A stretch of 64,000 bases of DNA from Streptomyces aculeolatus (GTDB taxonomy: Bacteria; Actinomycetota; Actinomycetes; Streptomycetales; Streptomycetaceae), in contig NZ_JAINRD010000015.1 of NCBI RefSeq assembly GCF_020400605.1, forward strand, positions 124,001 to 188,000, given 5' to 3'. How positions within the stretch are numbered: position 1 is the stretch's first letter; every line of letters begins with the position of its first letter. The translations under genes and the position numbers were made by a program. The notes under the pieces were generated by a model. That model was not told the DNA's origin, made no database searches, and saw only the letters and a list, made by a program, of their open reading frames with translations. Below, in pieces: positions 34,453-43,154 of this stretch.

Positions 34453-35694
34453 TCAGGGCTTCGTGCGGCGGGGTGAGGCTTGCTGGTCGTCCGCGCCGGA
34501 GCCGACGTGCCGTTTGGTCACCTGGGAGCCGTGCCAGTCCAGGCACATCACCGTGGCGTCGTCTTCCAGATGGCCGCCGGCCGCGTCCAGGACCGCGGTG
34601 CTCAGCGTCAGCGCGGTCTCCCGTGGATGCAGGTGCCGGGTGTCCTTCACGAGGGCGGGCAGATCCACCTGCTCCGCGCCGCGTTCGAGCATGCCGTCGG
34701 TAAGCATGATCAACCGGTCGCCGGGACGCAGGTCGAGCTCCTGGACTCGGTACGGATGGGGGATGGCGACAGGCAGTCCGAAGGGCTGGTCCGCCTCCAG
34801 GACGATCTCCTCCACAACTCCGTCGCGCATACGGAGCGGCCGGGGGTGCCCAGCGTTGACCACCTCAGCGTGCCCGGTGTGGAGGTCGATGCGCACCAGT
34901 TGCCCGGTGGCGTGGCCGTGTGGCCTGTGGCCGGCCAGAGCCTGGTCGGCTTGCCGCGCCTGTTCCGTGAGGTCGGCCCCTTGGCGGCGGGCGCCGCGCA
35001 GGGCGCCCACCAGCACCGTCGCCGACAGCGCGGCCCGAAGGTTGTGGCCCAAGGTGTCGGTCAAGGACAGGTGGAGGGTGTCGCGGTCGAGGGCGTAGTC
35101 GAAGGTGTCGCCGCTGACCTCTTCGGAGGGCTCCAGATTCCCGCACAGGGCGAATTGCGCCGCCTCGCAGGTGAGCGACAGGGGCAGGAGCTGGTGCTGG
35201 ATCTCCGCGGCCAGGGTCAGGGGCCTGCTGCGTTTTCCCCAGGTGTAGAGGTCGGTGAAGCGCTGGTTGGCGATCACGATGTAGGCCAGAAGGTGCGCGG
35301 CCTCACCCACCGCGTCGAGCACCCCCTGGCCGGAGCCGGGCGGCAACAAGAGTTCCAGCAGCCCGATGGCATCGCCTCGGTTGGTGACCGGAAAGATCAC
35401 CCGCTCGCCCTGGCCCGTCGTCTCCCGGTACAGCCGCTGGGTGCGTACCACGTGCTCGTAGACACTGCCGAACAGGTCGATTCTGCCCGCTTGCCGCCCG
35501 GCTCCTGCCTCCGCCTGCGAGGCGGTGGACAGTGGCACCACCGCTCTCCCGGTCAGGTCCACGATGAGGAACGAGACCCGCTTGGCACCGAAACGCCGCA
35601 GCAGGTCCTCGGCGACCACGTCGACGGCCTCCACCGGAGCCGCTGTCTCCGCTGCCGTCAGCAGTCGCGGAAGCTCACCTTGCCCGTCCACCAC
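34453..35694 (-). CDS. PP2C/SpoIIE phosphatase with GAF-like sensor, paralogue 1
   Basis: 413 aa from GTG 35694 with AAAGGGAG upstream, exactly the length of the paralogue at 36229. N-terminal 170 residues look GAF-like (FLIVDLTGRAVVPL, VIFPVTNRGDAIGLLELLLP). The C-terminal PP2C_SIG core has EVSGDTFDYALDRD, LTDTLGHNLRAALSA and PGDRLIMLTDGMLERG. No kinase domain. Such Rsb-type phosphatases dephosphorylate anti-anti-sigma factors; the regulated sigma factor is not in the window. Confidence 0.9.
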   Translation of the reverse strand: MVDGQGELPRLLTAAETAAPVEAVDVVAEDLLRRFGAKRVSFLIVDLTGRAVVPLSTASQAEAGAGRQAGRIDLFGSVYEHVVRTQRLYRETTGQGERVIFPVTNRGDAIGLLELLLPPGSGQGVLDAVGEAAHLLAYIVIANQRFTDLYTWGKRSRPLTLAAEIQHQLLPLSLTCEAAQFALCGNLEPSEEVSGDTFDYALDRDTLHLSLTDTLGHNLRAALSATVLVGALRGARRQGADLTEQARQADQALAGHRPHGHATGQLVRIDLHTGHAEVVNAGHPRPLRMRDGVVEEIVLEADQPFGLPVAIPHPYRVQELDLRPGDRLIMLTDGMLERGAEQVDLPALVKDTRHLHPRETALTLSTAVLDAAGGHLEDDATVMCLDWHGSQVTKRHVGSGADDQQASPRRTKP

Positions 35695-36228
35695 ACACCG
35701 CTCCCTTTGGCGGCCCCCCTCATACCAGAGTGAGGAACTCCCTGGGGAGCGACAACCGGGCACCGCTCACCGCGCAGGACACGTCACTCACTGCCACCGT
35801 ACCGGTTTACCAGCTCGCAGTGGCCCACCGCCCATTGCTTGATCACCAAAGCCGGAGCTTGAGAAGGAGGCATGTGTCGTTTACCTCCGCGAGCGTGGTG
35901 TTCCTTGATCGACTCGGCGCGTTCTGCGGCCGTGCCGGCGTTGTGGTCCTTGGCCCGGTGTGTTCTTCGAGCCGGGTGGCCGCCCCGGGCCCGGTCCGGA
36001 CGGTTTCGGTGCGGCTGCCGGGCGGGCCGCCGCCGTCGCGCGGACAACTCGAAACCCTCGGCTGACGGGTCCGCGCCGATGCATGTGCCGCCGACGCGAA
36101 GGCGGTATCGAACTCCTACTTGGAGGCTCCCTGGACCCCGACCCCTGGCACGGCTTCAGCGGTGCCCGTTTGACGCTCGCCGTGCAGCTCCGCACCCTGG
36201 TATCAGGGGTCTCGTCAAGGGAGTGTGC
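35695..36228 (+). other. spacer between the inverted phosphatase genes
   Basis: 534 bp. Minus strand 35784-36047 is open and, in two frames, contains GRPPGSKN and RAKDHNAGTAAERAESIKEH, reminiscent of IS-encoded proteins; I cannot support a gene. Both phosphatases are transcribed outward from here, so their promoters must lie within it. Confidence 0.4.
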
Positions 36229-37470
36229 GTGTTGGATGCGCAGGATGAGCTTCCCCGGCTGCTGACGGCAGCAGAGGCAGCGGCTCCGGTGGAGGCCGTC
36301 GACGTGGTCGCCGAGGACCTGCTGCGGCGTTTCGGCGCCACACGGGTCTCCTTCCTCATCGTGGACCTGACCGGAAAAGCGGTGGTGCCGCTGACCACCG
36401 CCTCGCGGGCGAAGGCCGGGCGCGGGCGCCAGGCAGACAGAATCCGCCTGTTCGGCAGTGTCTACGAGCACGTGGTACGCACCCAGCAGCCGTACCGCGA
36501 GGCGACAGGCCAGGGCGAGCGGGTGATCTTTCCGGTCACCAACCGCGGCGACGCCATCGGGCTGCTGGAACTCTTGCTGCCGGCCGGCCCCGGCCGGGAG
36601 GTGCTCGACGCGGTGGGTGAGGCCGCGCACGTCCTGGCCTACATCGTGATCGCCAACCAGCGCTTCACCGACCTCTACACCTGGGGAAAGCGCAGCAGGC
36701 CCCTGACCCTGGCCGCGGAGATCCAATACCAGCTCCTGCCCCTGTCGCTCACCTGCGAGGCGGCGCAGTTCGCGCTGAGCGGGAATCTGGAACCTTCCGA
36801 AGACGTCAGCGGCGACACCTTCGACTACATCCTCGACCGCGACATCCTCCACCTGTCCCTGACCGACACCATGGGACACAACCTTCGGGCCGCACTGTCG
36901 GCGACGGTGCTGGTGGGCGCCCTGCGCGGCGCCCGCCGCCAAGGGGCCGACCTCATGGAGCAGGCGCGGCAAGCCGACCAGGCCCTGGGCGACCACACTC
37001 CAAGCGGTCACGCCACCGGGCAACTGGTGCGCATCGACCTCCACACCGGGCAAGCCGAGCTGATCAACGCAGGCCACCCCCTGCCGCTACGACTGCGCGA
37101 CGGAGAGGTGGAGGAAATCACCCTGGAGGCGAACCACCCCTTCGGACTACCTGTGGCCCTCCGGCACCCGTACCGAGTCCAGGAACTCGACCTGCGTCCC
37201 GGCGACCGGTTGATCATGCTCACCGACGGCATGCTCGAACGCCGCGCGGAGAAGATGGACCTGCCCGCCCTCGTGAAGGACACCCGGCACCTGCATCCAC
37301 GGGAGACCGCGCTGACGCTGAGCACCGCGGTCCTGGACGCGGCCGGCGGCCATCTGGAAGACGACGCCACGGTGATGTGCCTGGACTGGCACGGCTCCCA
37401 GGAGACGAAGCGGCACGTCGGCTCCGGCGCGGACCTCCGGCAAGCCTCCCCCCGACGCCCCGAGCGGTAG
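36229..37470 (+). CDS. PP2C/SpoIIE phosphatase with GAF-like sensor, paralogue 2
   Basis: 413 aa from GTG 36229 with AAGGGAG 5 nt before it. Aligns without gaps to paralogue 1; most differences are conservative (VRTQQPYREATGQG against VRTQRLYRETTGQG). The metal-binding Asp residues in EDVSGDTFDY, LTDTMGHN and MLTDGMLERR are intact, so both copies look active. An inverted duplication is the simplest origin. Confidence 0.9.
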   Translation: MLDAQDELPRLLTAAEAAAPVEAVDVVAEDLLRRFGATRVSFLIVDLTGKAVVPLTTASRAKAGRGRQADRIRLFGSVYEHVVRTQQPYREATGQGERVIFPVTNRGDAIGLLELLLPAGPGREVLDAVGEAAHVLAYIVIANQRFTDLYTWGKRSRPLTLAAEIQYQLLPLSLTCEAAQFALSGNLEPSEDVSGDTFDYILDRDILHLSLTDTMGHNLRAALSATVLVGALRGARRQGADLMEQARQADQALGDHTPSGHATGQLVRIDLHTGQAELINAGHPLPLRLRDGEVEEITLEANHPFGLPVALRHPYRVQELDLRPGDRLIMLTDGMLERRAEKMDLPALVKDTRHLHPRETALTLSTAVLDAAGGHLEDDATVMCLDWHGSQETKRHVGSGADLRQASPRRPER

Positions 37471-37485
37471 CACCACCGTCCCTCT

Positions 37486-37501
37486 GTGCCACTCGCGTGC
37501 C
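37486..37501 (+). repeat. GTGCYA-CRTGCC motif, copy 5 of 5
   Basis: GTGCCACTCGCGTGCC, identical to copy 2 and followed by GTACACCGCGGTGAAACAGG. It lies about 110 bp left of tRNA-derived repeat C, the same spacing as copy 2 to repeat B. Confidence 0.6.
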
Positions 37502-37611
37502 GTACACCGCGGTGAAACAGGGGCAACAAGGGTCGGTTATCGCGTGCTCCGGTCGACCCGCTTCCTGCGTCGCCGCAGGTCAGACACACGCAAGTGATCC
37601 AAGTCCTCGGA

Positions 37612-37656
37612 CTTCCCAAGCTCGGAGCGCGGGATCGATTCCCGTCGCCCGCTCCA
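37612..37656 (+). repeat. tRNA-Gly(CCC) 3'-end repeat (att-like), copy C
   Basis: 45 nt; a T-to-A change inside the T-loop (GGGATCGATT) would spoil a real tRNA, the acceptor strand GCCCGCTCCA is intact. Likely the right boundary of the island array, since the genes beyond it look chromosomal. Confidence 0.75.
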
Positions 37657-37662
37657 CGAAAA

Positions 37663-37686
37663 CCCCCAGGCCAGCGGCCCGGGGGG
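37663..37686 (+). terminator. hairpin after tRNA-derived repeat C
   Basis: CCCCCAGGCC ... GGCCCGGGGGG, a GC-rich stem corresponding in position to the hairpin after repeat B but lacking the AT closing pairs. Could terminate transcription from either side. Confidence 0.45.
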
Positions 37687-37741
37687 CGTGTGCTGCCTGG
37701 ACCACTTCAGGTGCGGCGGCCCGTTCGCCCGGGCGGTGGTG

Positions 37742-38116
37742 TCACAGGCGTGGTTGGGTCAGGGACCAGCCGGAGACCGCTGACATCGGGCCGCGCCACA
37801 GGGACGTCTCCGCGCTCTCCGGGCCGTGGTGGTAGGTGACGTCGCGCAGGTGGAGGTGGGGCTCCGGCGACGGATCCGGGTCGTCGGGGTCGGTGAGTAC
37901 CGCGGCCAGCGCGGTGTTGAGGAACGCGGCGACCGCGGGGTCGGATTCGTGGATCTGGTCCAGCCACGCCTCGCGCCAGGCGCGGTGGCTGATCATGTGT
38001 CCGTGCAGGACGCCGCCGCCCAGGTGCAGGGTCACCGCGATGCTTGCCTGGGCGTCGTCCGACTCGTCCAGCAGGGAGTTGAGCGCCTGAAGGTACACGT
38101 CCATCGTCGTTGTCAC
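37742..38116 (-). CDS. GvpU-like gas-vesicle accessory protein
   Basis: 124 aa. IAVTLHLGGGVLHGHMISHR, HLHLRDVTYHH and LWRGPMSAVSGWSL reproduce the pattern I know from GvpU (glycine turn, HLKD-like strand, WRG...V.G). No structural GvpA gene lies in the window, so either it is an orphan or the gas-vesicle locus is elsewhere. Streptomyces gvp clusters occur without visible vesicles. Confidence 0.5.
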   Translation of the reverse strand: MTTTMDVYLQALNSLLDESDDAQASIAVTLHLGGGVLHGHMISHRAWREAWLDQIHESDPAVAAFLNTALAAVLTDPDDPDPSPEPHLHLRDVTYHHGPESAETSLWRGPMSAVSGWSLTQPRL

Positions 38117-38158
38117 TCTCCTTGTCGGTCCGTCGCGCGGGAGTCCTCGCGGTTCGCT

Positions 38159-38995
38159 TCAGACTCGCCGCCAGCGGGCGCAGGCGAAGGAGAAGAGGGC
38201 GAAGAGCACCAGGCCCGCGGCGACCGCGACCAGTAGCCACGGCCCCGCCGCGGTGTCCGCGAAGGACTTCAGCGCCGCATCGACGCCCTTGGCCTCCTTC
38301 GGGTCGTACTGCAGAGCGGCCCGGGTGAGGAACACGCCGATCGCGCCCACGACCAGGCCGCGCGCCACGCCGCCCGTGACTCCGGCCGCGTCGACGAGGC
38401 GCCTGGTGGTCCGGGACATCCGGGACGTGCGCAGGTGTTTGCGGTACGAGCGCATCGCGGCGCGCACCGCGAGCACCGCGCCCGCCGCCGCGATACCCGC
38501 GCCCGCGATGCCCACCACCCACTCCCCGGCGGGCTGTTCCAGCGCGCGGGCGGTGATGTCCCGGCTCTGGCGGTCGCTGGAGGTGTTGTCCTTCTCGCCG
38601 GCCGCGAAGGCGAGCACGGAGTAGGCGACGAAGCCGTAGAAGACGGCCCGTCCGCCCGACAGCGCGCGTTTCGACGCCTTGTGCCCGCCGGGCCCGGCCG
38701 CTCCGAACGCGGCCTCGGACAGCCGCCACACCGCCATGCCCGCAAGGGCCGCGCCCAGCGCGTACAGCAGGAGCCCGCCGAGCGGTTGCGACGCGATCTC
38801 GCCGACGGCGCCGCTGCGGTCGGCCTCCCGCTTTCCCTCGCCGAACGCCACCCGGGCGGCGAGGACCCCGATCAGCAGGTAGAGCACGCCGCGGCCGGTG
38901 AATCCGGCCCGTGCGCCCCACTCCACCGCCTGGCTGTCGGCCGCCTTGCGCACCGTCCTGCGGGTCCGCGCCGTCGAGCCTGCCGCCTGCATCAT
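38159..38995 (-). CDS. DUF1206 membrane protein
   Basis: 278 aa. Three repeated two-helix units are visible (ARAGFTGRGVLYLLIGVLAA, SGGRAVFYGFVAYSVLAFAA and GVARGLVVGAIGVFLTRAAL), the DUF1206 design. Each begins with a Gly-Arg-Gly-like turn. Function unknown in the family. Transcribed toward the GvpU-like gene with a 42-bp gap and possibly in the same operon. Confidence 0.85.
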   Translation of the reverse strand: MMQAAGSTARTRRTVRKAADSQAVEWGARAGFTGRGVLYLLIGVLAARVAFGEGKREADRSGAVGEIASQPLGGLLLYALGAALAGMAVWRLSEAAFGAAGPGGHKASKRALSGGRAVFYGFVAYSVLAFAAGEKDNTSSDRQSRDITARALEQPAGEWVVGIAGAGIAAAGAVLAVRAAMRSYRKHLRTSRMSRTTRRLVDAAGVTGGVARGLVVGAIGVFLTRAALQYDPKEAKGVDAALKSFADTAAGPWLLVAVAAGLVLFALFSFACARWRRV

Positions 38996-39058
38996 CGACC
39001 TCCTCCTCGGTCCGCCTGCGACTGCCCAGGAAGAACCGGAGGAAACGCCGGCCGCAGC

Positions 39059-41518
39059 TCAGGCCTGTGGGCTTGTGGCTTCGGTGGGGAGGAGTTGTTC
39101 GGCCCAGATGGTCTTGCCCTCCGACGTGTAGCGCGTTCCCCAGCCCTGGGCGTACTGGGCCACCAGGAACAGTCCGCGGCCGCCTTCGTCGTCGGCCTGG
39201 GCCTGGCGCAGGTGGGGCGAGGTGTTGCTGCCGTCGGAGACTTCGAGGATCAGGTTCACGTCGCGGATGAGGCGCAGGTCCACGGGGCCGGAGGCGTGGC
39301 GGATGGCGTTGGTCACCAACTCGCTGACGATCAGTTCCGCGGTGAAGGCGAGGTCTTCCAGGTCCCAGGCCGCCAGTTGCTCGGCGGTGAAGGACCGGGC
39401 CTGGCCGACCGCGGTGAGTTCGCACGGCAGGTGCCAGCTCGCGACGTTCTCCTCGTCGATGGAGCGCGGGCGGGCGACGAGGAAGGCGACGTCGTCGCGG
39501 GGGCGGTCCGGGAGCAGGAGGCGCTCCATGACCTCGCAGATCTCCTCCAGCGGGCGGTCGGGGTACGCCAGCGCGAAGGCCAGCCGGGTGAAGCCGACGT
39601 CGATGTCGCGGTCGGAGGAGGCGGTGATCAGGCCGTCGGTGTAGAAGGCGAGGACGCTGTCGTCCGGGATCTCCAGGTGCGTGCATTCGAAGGGCAGGCC
39701 GCCCAGCCCGAGTGGGGGTCCTGCCGGGATGTCGAGGAATTCGACGGCCTTGTCGGGGTGGGCGATGGCGGGCGGGGGGTGTCCCGCGCGGGTGATGTCC
39801 GCGGTACGGGAGATGGGGTCGTACACGCAGTACAGGCAGGTGGCGCCGATCACGCCGGGGATGTGGCGGTCTCCGGTCTCCGCTTCGTCGAGGTGGGCGA
39901 CCAGGTCGTCGAGGTGCGAGACCAGTTCGTCGGGCGGCATGTCGAGGGCGGCGAGGGTCTGGACGGCGGTACGCAGGCGGCCCATGGTGGCCGCCGCGTT
40001 CATGCCGTGGCCGACGACGTCGCCGACGACCAGTCCGATGCGTGCGCCGGAGAGGGGCAGCACGTCGAACCAGTCCCCGCCGACGCCCGCGTGGGTGTCG
40101 GCCGGCAGGTAGCGGTAGGCGACGTCCACGCCGGTAGGGGCCGGCAGGTCCTTGGGGAGGAGGTGGCGCTGGAGGGACAGGGCGGCGCGGTGTTCGCGGC
40201 CGAAGCGCCGGGCGTTGTCGACGCAGACGGCCGCGTGGGCGGCGAGTTCCTCGGCGAGGAGCAGGTCGTCGGCGTCGAAGGCCTCGGGGTTCTTCCAGCG
40301 CACCAGGGTGGCCACGCCCATGGTGACGCCGCGGGCGCGCAGGGGCACCACCAGGTGGGAGTGGATGCCGACTTCCCTCAGCTTGTCCGAACGCACCGCA
40401 TCCTGCGCCAGCCAGGGCGTCGACAGATCCACGGTGGGGTCCAGCACGGGACGGCCCGTGGTGACGCAGCGCTGCTGGGGCGACGTCGCGGAGTAGTTGA
40501 CGGGCGCCCCCAGCGGCACCACGGATTCCGGCAGGTCCTTCCGGATGGACTGCTGGGCGCGTCGGATCAGTTCGGCGGAGCCGGCGGTCAGGACCGGATC
40601 GGGCTCGTGGCCGTGGAGGACGGCGGCGGAGAGGTCGACGGCGACGAAGTCGGCGACCTGCGGCACCAGCACCTCGGCGAGTTCCTCGGCGGTACGTTCC
40701 AGATCCAGCGTGCTGCCGATGCGGATACCGGCCTCGCTGATCAGGGTGAGGTGCCGCCGTACCTGGTAGTAGCTGGTGACGTCGAGTACCGCCTGGCCCA
40801 TCCCCAGGGTGTGGCCGGTGAGGTCCTGGAGTCTGAAGGACGAGCGGGAGCGGACGTGCGGCAGGTGGGAGGAGGAAGTGGCCGGGGGATCGACGTGGGA
40901 GACGGCGACCTGCGGCTCGCCCGTCTCCAGCACCTCCAGTGCGCGGGCTTCCGTGACCGGACCGGCCTCTTCGGGCACGGTGTCGGCCAGTGGCCGGCCC
41001 AGTTGCAGCCGTGCGGGGACGCCCTCCATGCGTTCCAGGGCAGGGTTGATCATGGTGAGCCGCAGTTGCGGGTCCACGACCGCCAGCCCGAACGGGGACT
41101 CGGTGAACAGCCCGCGCAGGATCGCGTGCTCGCGTTCCCGCGCCTGTGCGGTGGCGTAGTCCGTGGCCACGACGAGCCAGCTCGCCCCGCGATCGAGCCC
41201 CAGGGGCGTCAGCTGCGTCCTGACCTGGAGGCGGCTGCCGTCGTGACGGTACGCGGTGAAGGTGGCCGTCCACCCTCTTCCGGCCCCGTTGCGTCCGGCT
41301 GCCTCCCAGCGCTCGACCCACGGGATATCCAGGAACTTCGTGACCGGCTGTGCGACCGCGTCCGGCGCAGCGTAGCCGAAGAGTGTCTCCGCGCCGTCGC
41401 TCCAGTGCTCCACCAGGCCCTCTGGGTCGACCACTATCGCGGCATCGGTGATGTCGAACCGATAGCCCTCTGTCTCCCCGCCAGACGCTTGCGGCCTGTC
41501 GGCGTGCGGTGATCCCAC
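39059..41518 (-). CDS. PAS/GAF sensor phosphatase with HATPase (SpoIIE family)
   Basis: 819 aa. Two PAS domains in the first 250 residues (AAIVVDPEGLVEHWSDGAET; LFTESPFGLAVVDPQLRL), a GAF domain around residues 280-430, a PP2C_SIG domain (GDWFDVLPLSG, VVGDVVGHGMNAAATMGRLR, DSVLAFYTDGLI) and a C-terminal HATPase (ELIVSELVTNAIRHASG, GGRGLFLVAQYAQGWGTRY) that can act as an anti-sigma kinase. This composite is a common Streptomyces stress-response switch. Its sigma-factor partners are not adjacent. Confidence 0.93.
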   Translation of the reverse strand: MGSPHADRPQASGGETEGYRFDITDAAIVVDPEGLVEHWSDGAETLFGYAAPDAVAQPVTKFLDIPWVERWEAAGRNGAGRGWTATFTAYRHDGSRLQVRTQLTPLGLDRGASWLVVATDYATAQAREREHAILRGLFTESPFGLAVVDPQLRLTMINPALERMEGVPARLQLGRPLADTVPEEAGPVTEARALEVLETGEPQVAVSHVDPPATSSSHLPHVRSRSSFRLQDLTGHTLGMGQAVLDVTSYYQVRRHLTLISEAGIRIGSTLDLERTAEELAEVLVPQVADFVAVDLSAAVLHGHEPDPVLTAGSAELIRRAQQSIRKDLPESVVPLGAPVNYSATSPQQRCVTTGRPVLDPTVDLSTPWLAQDAVRSDKLREVGIHSHLVVPLRARGVTMGVATLVRWKNPEAFDADDLLLAEELAAHAAVCVDNARRFGREHRAALSLQRHLLPKDLPAPTGVDVAYRYLPADTHAGVGGDWFDVLPLSGARIGLVVGDVVGHGMNAAATMGRLRTAVQTLAALDMPPDELVSHLDDLVAHLDEAETGDRHIPGVIGATCLYCVYDPISRTADITRAGHPPPAIAHPDKAVEFLDIPAGPPLGLGGLPFECTHLEIPDDSVLAFYTDGLITASSDRDIDVGFTRLAFALAYPDRPLEEICEVMERLLLPDRPRDDVAFLVARPRSIDEENVASWHLPCELTAVGQARSFTAEQLAAWDLEDLAFTAELIVSELVTNAIRHASGPVDLRLIRDVNLILEVSDGSNTSPHLRQAQADDEGGRGLFLVAQYAQGWGTRYTSEGKTIWAEQLLPTEATSPQA

Positions 41519-41628
41519 ATCTCAATGGTGCATCCGTTCGACGGAGCGCACCAACGGGCGCCGCGGGATCCGGGAGAAGATCACTGGTCAGAGGCTTCTT
41601 TGCCGTTCGGCCCGCGGTCAGGTGCCCG

Positions 41629-42549
41629 TCAGGTGCCCTTGCGGAGGACCCGGGTGACGGCTTCGCCCGCGGGGCGGGTGAGGGGGCCCGGGCTGGGCAG
41701 GCCGACCGCGGTGGCCAGTTTGCGGCCGTAGAGGTCGACGCCGGCCTCGACGAGTTCGGCGAGTGCGTCCGTAGCCGCGCGGCCGCGGCGCCATCCGGCG
41801 AGGAACGTCGCCGCGGCGATCAGCGCGGCCGGCCACCACCACGCGGCGAGCACGCCGTAGGGGACGCTCCAGGCCAGCAGGCGCAGCGCCGCGTCGTACG
41901 ACTCCCGTGCGCTCCGGAGCTCGGTGCGTGCCGCGTCGGGGAGGATCAGCCACAGGCGGGACCAGGCGGAGTCCAGGTCGAGGCCGTAGGTGGCGAGCAC
42001 CCGCTCGTCGACCGCGTGGACGCGGTCGCCCGCCCAGGTGGGGCGGGTGGGCTCGACCAGGGCGATCCGGTTGCGGGCGGCGTTGAGTTCTTCGATACGG
42101 GCACGGGCGGCAGCGGTGAGGCGGCCCCCGGGTGCGGCCGGTGCCGCGGCCGCCTCCTCCACCGCCCGCTGGAATGCCGCTTCGGCCGCCGTCCACCTGC
42201 CGTGGCGCCGCGCGGTGCGGCGGCGGGTGAGGGCGGAGGCGGGGCGGGGCCAGGAGCCGGTCCACCAGTCCTCCACGACGGTCGCGAACGCCTGCACCGC
42301 CAGGGCCGTCCCGGCGGAGGCGAGCAGTACCGCCGTCGCGGCCAGCGCCACGCCGCCCGCCGAGCGTGCGGCGGAGCTGGCGGCCAGGGTGTCCACCCGC
42401 TCGGCGGCGGCGGTGACGTCGTACCAGTCGGCGTGGCCCAGCAGCGCGCCCAGGGCGACCGTGCCGAGGAAGAGCAGGCCCGCGGGTACGAGCTGGCCGG
42501 CCCAGCGGGACGCCAGGTTCCTGCCGAGTTCGGTGAGGAAGGCGTTCAT
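41629..42549 (-). CDS. membrane protein at CHAT locus
   Basis: 306 aa from ATG 42549, overlapping the upstream stop (ATGA). Helices at about residues 20-38, 62-85 and a pair near 225-255 (LLAWSVPYGVLAAWWWPAAL). A long soluble helical middle with a conserved-looking DRVHAVDERVLATYGLDLDS. No known domain. It couples to the 135-aa gene and lies divergent from the TPR/CHAT genes, which suggests a membrane partner of that system. Confidence 0.7.
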   Translation of the reverse strand: MNAFLTELGRNLASRWAGQLVPAGLLFLGTVALGALLGHADWYDVTAAAERVDTLAASSAARSAGGVALAATAVLLASAGTALAVQAFATVVEDWWTGSWPRPASALTRRRTARRHGRWTAAEAAFQRAVEEAAAAPAAPGGRLTAAARARIEELNAARNRIALVEPTRPTWAGDRVHAVDERVLATYGLDLDSAWSRLWLILPDAARTELRSARESYDAALRLLAWSVPYGVLAAWWWPAALIAAATFLAGWRRGRAATDALAELVEAGVDLYGRKLATAVGLPSPGPLTRPAGEAVTRVLRKGT

Positions 42550-42953
42550 GACAGCGTGCGCCCGCGCAGGGGTTCGCCGTAGAGCCGGCAGGTGCGCGCC
42601 TCGGGGGCCTGGTTGCGGGCGGAGACCGTACGGGCGCAGAGGCCGCGCGGGCAGACCAGGACGTCCAGCACGGGGTGGCCGTCGAGCGGCGGGAGTCCGC
42701 CGATGCCCGCGCCCCGGGTGGCGGCGCCGAGCCCGCCCGCCACGCCGCTGCGCCGCAGCAGCTCGTTCAGCGCGCCGAGCGCCGCGAGGGTGCGCTGCTC
42801 GCGCGTCGCGTCGTGGCCCTGCCGCAGCTCCGCGACGATCCGGTCGAACTCCGCCTCCCCGCCGGCCGCGACCGCCGTACGCAACGTGTCCAGCAGGCCG
42901 CACACGCGGGCCAGGGTGTGCATGACGGTGTCGTCGGGTCGGGCGTCCGCCAT
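42546..42953 (-). CDS. hypothetical protein at CHAT locus
   Basis: 135 aa from ATG 42953 with GGGGAGG upstream; a longer frame to 42998 has no site. N-terminal helical half (VCGLLDTLRTAVAAG, ELRQGHDATREQRTLAALGA), then a Gly-rich turn and a tail with three Cys (VCPRGLCARTV, RTCRLYGE) that could bind zinc or disulphide. No family recognised. Confidence 0.65.
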   Translation of the reverse strand: MADARPDDTVMHTLARVCGLLDTLRTAVAAGGEAEFDRIVAELRQGHDATREQRTLAALGALNELLRRSGVAGGLGAATRGAGIGGLPPLDGHPVLDVLVCPRGLCARTVSARNQAPEARTCRLYGEPLRGRTLS

Positions 42954-43154
42954 GCCGGGTACCTCCCCATCGCCGTCCGCCGCTCGCGCCGCCGTCACTC
43001 GCGCCGGCGCTCACCCGGCGCTGTCAGGATGACACGGGCATGGCACCCGGATGAGGCATTCGGTCTGGTTTTGTTCTCGCCCGCTCTGTCGCCCCGTGCC
43101 AGACTTGTCGGAACTGCGCACGTGCTCAACTCGACTACCTGAGGAGCCGGTTGC

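Noticed and set aside
35784..36047. Minus-strand frame in the spacer between the phosphatases
   Set aside because: Hints of IS protein split over two frames, but too short and ambiguous to call a pseudogene.
37707..41525. A 1272-aa minus-strand open frame
   Set aside because: Arg/Pro-rich shadow of the SpoIIE-type, DUF1206 and GvpU-like genes, which have clear domains in another frame.
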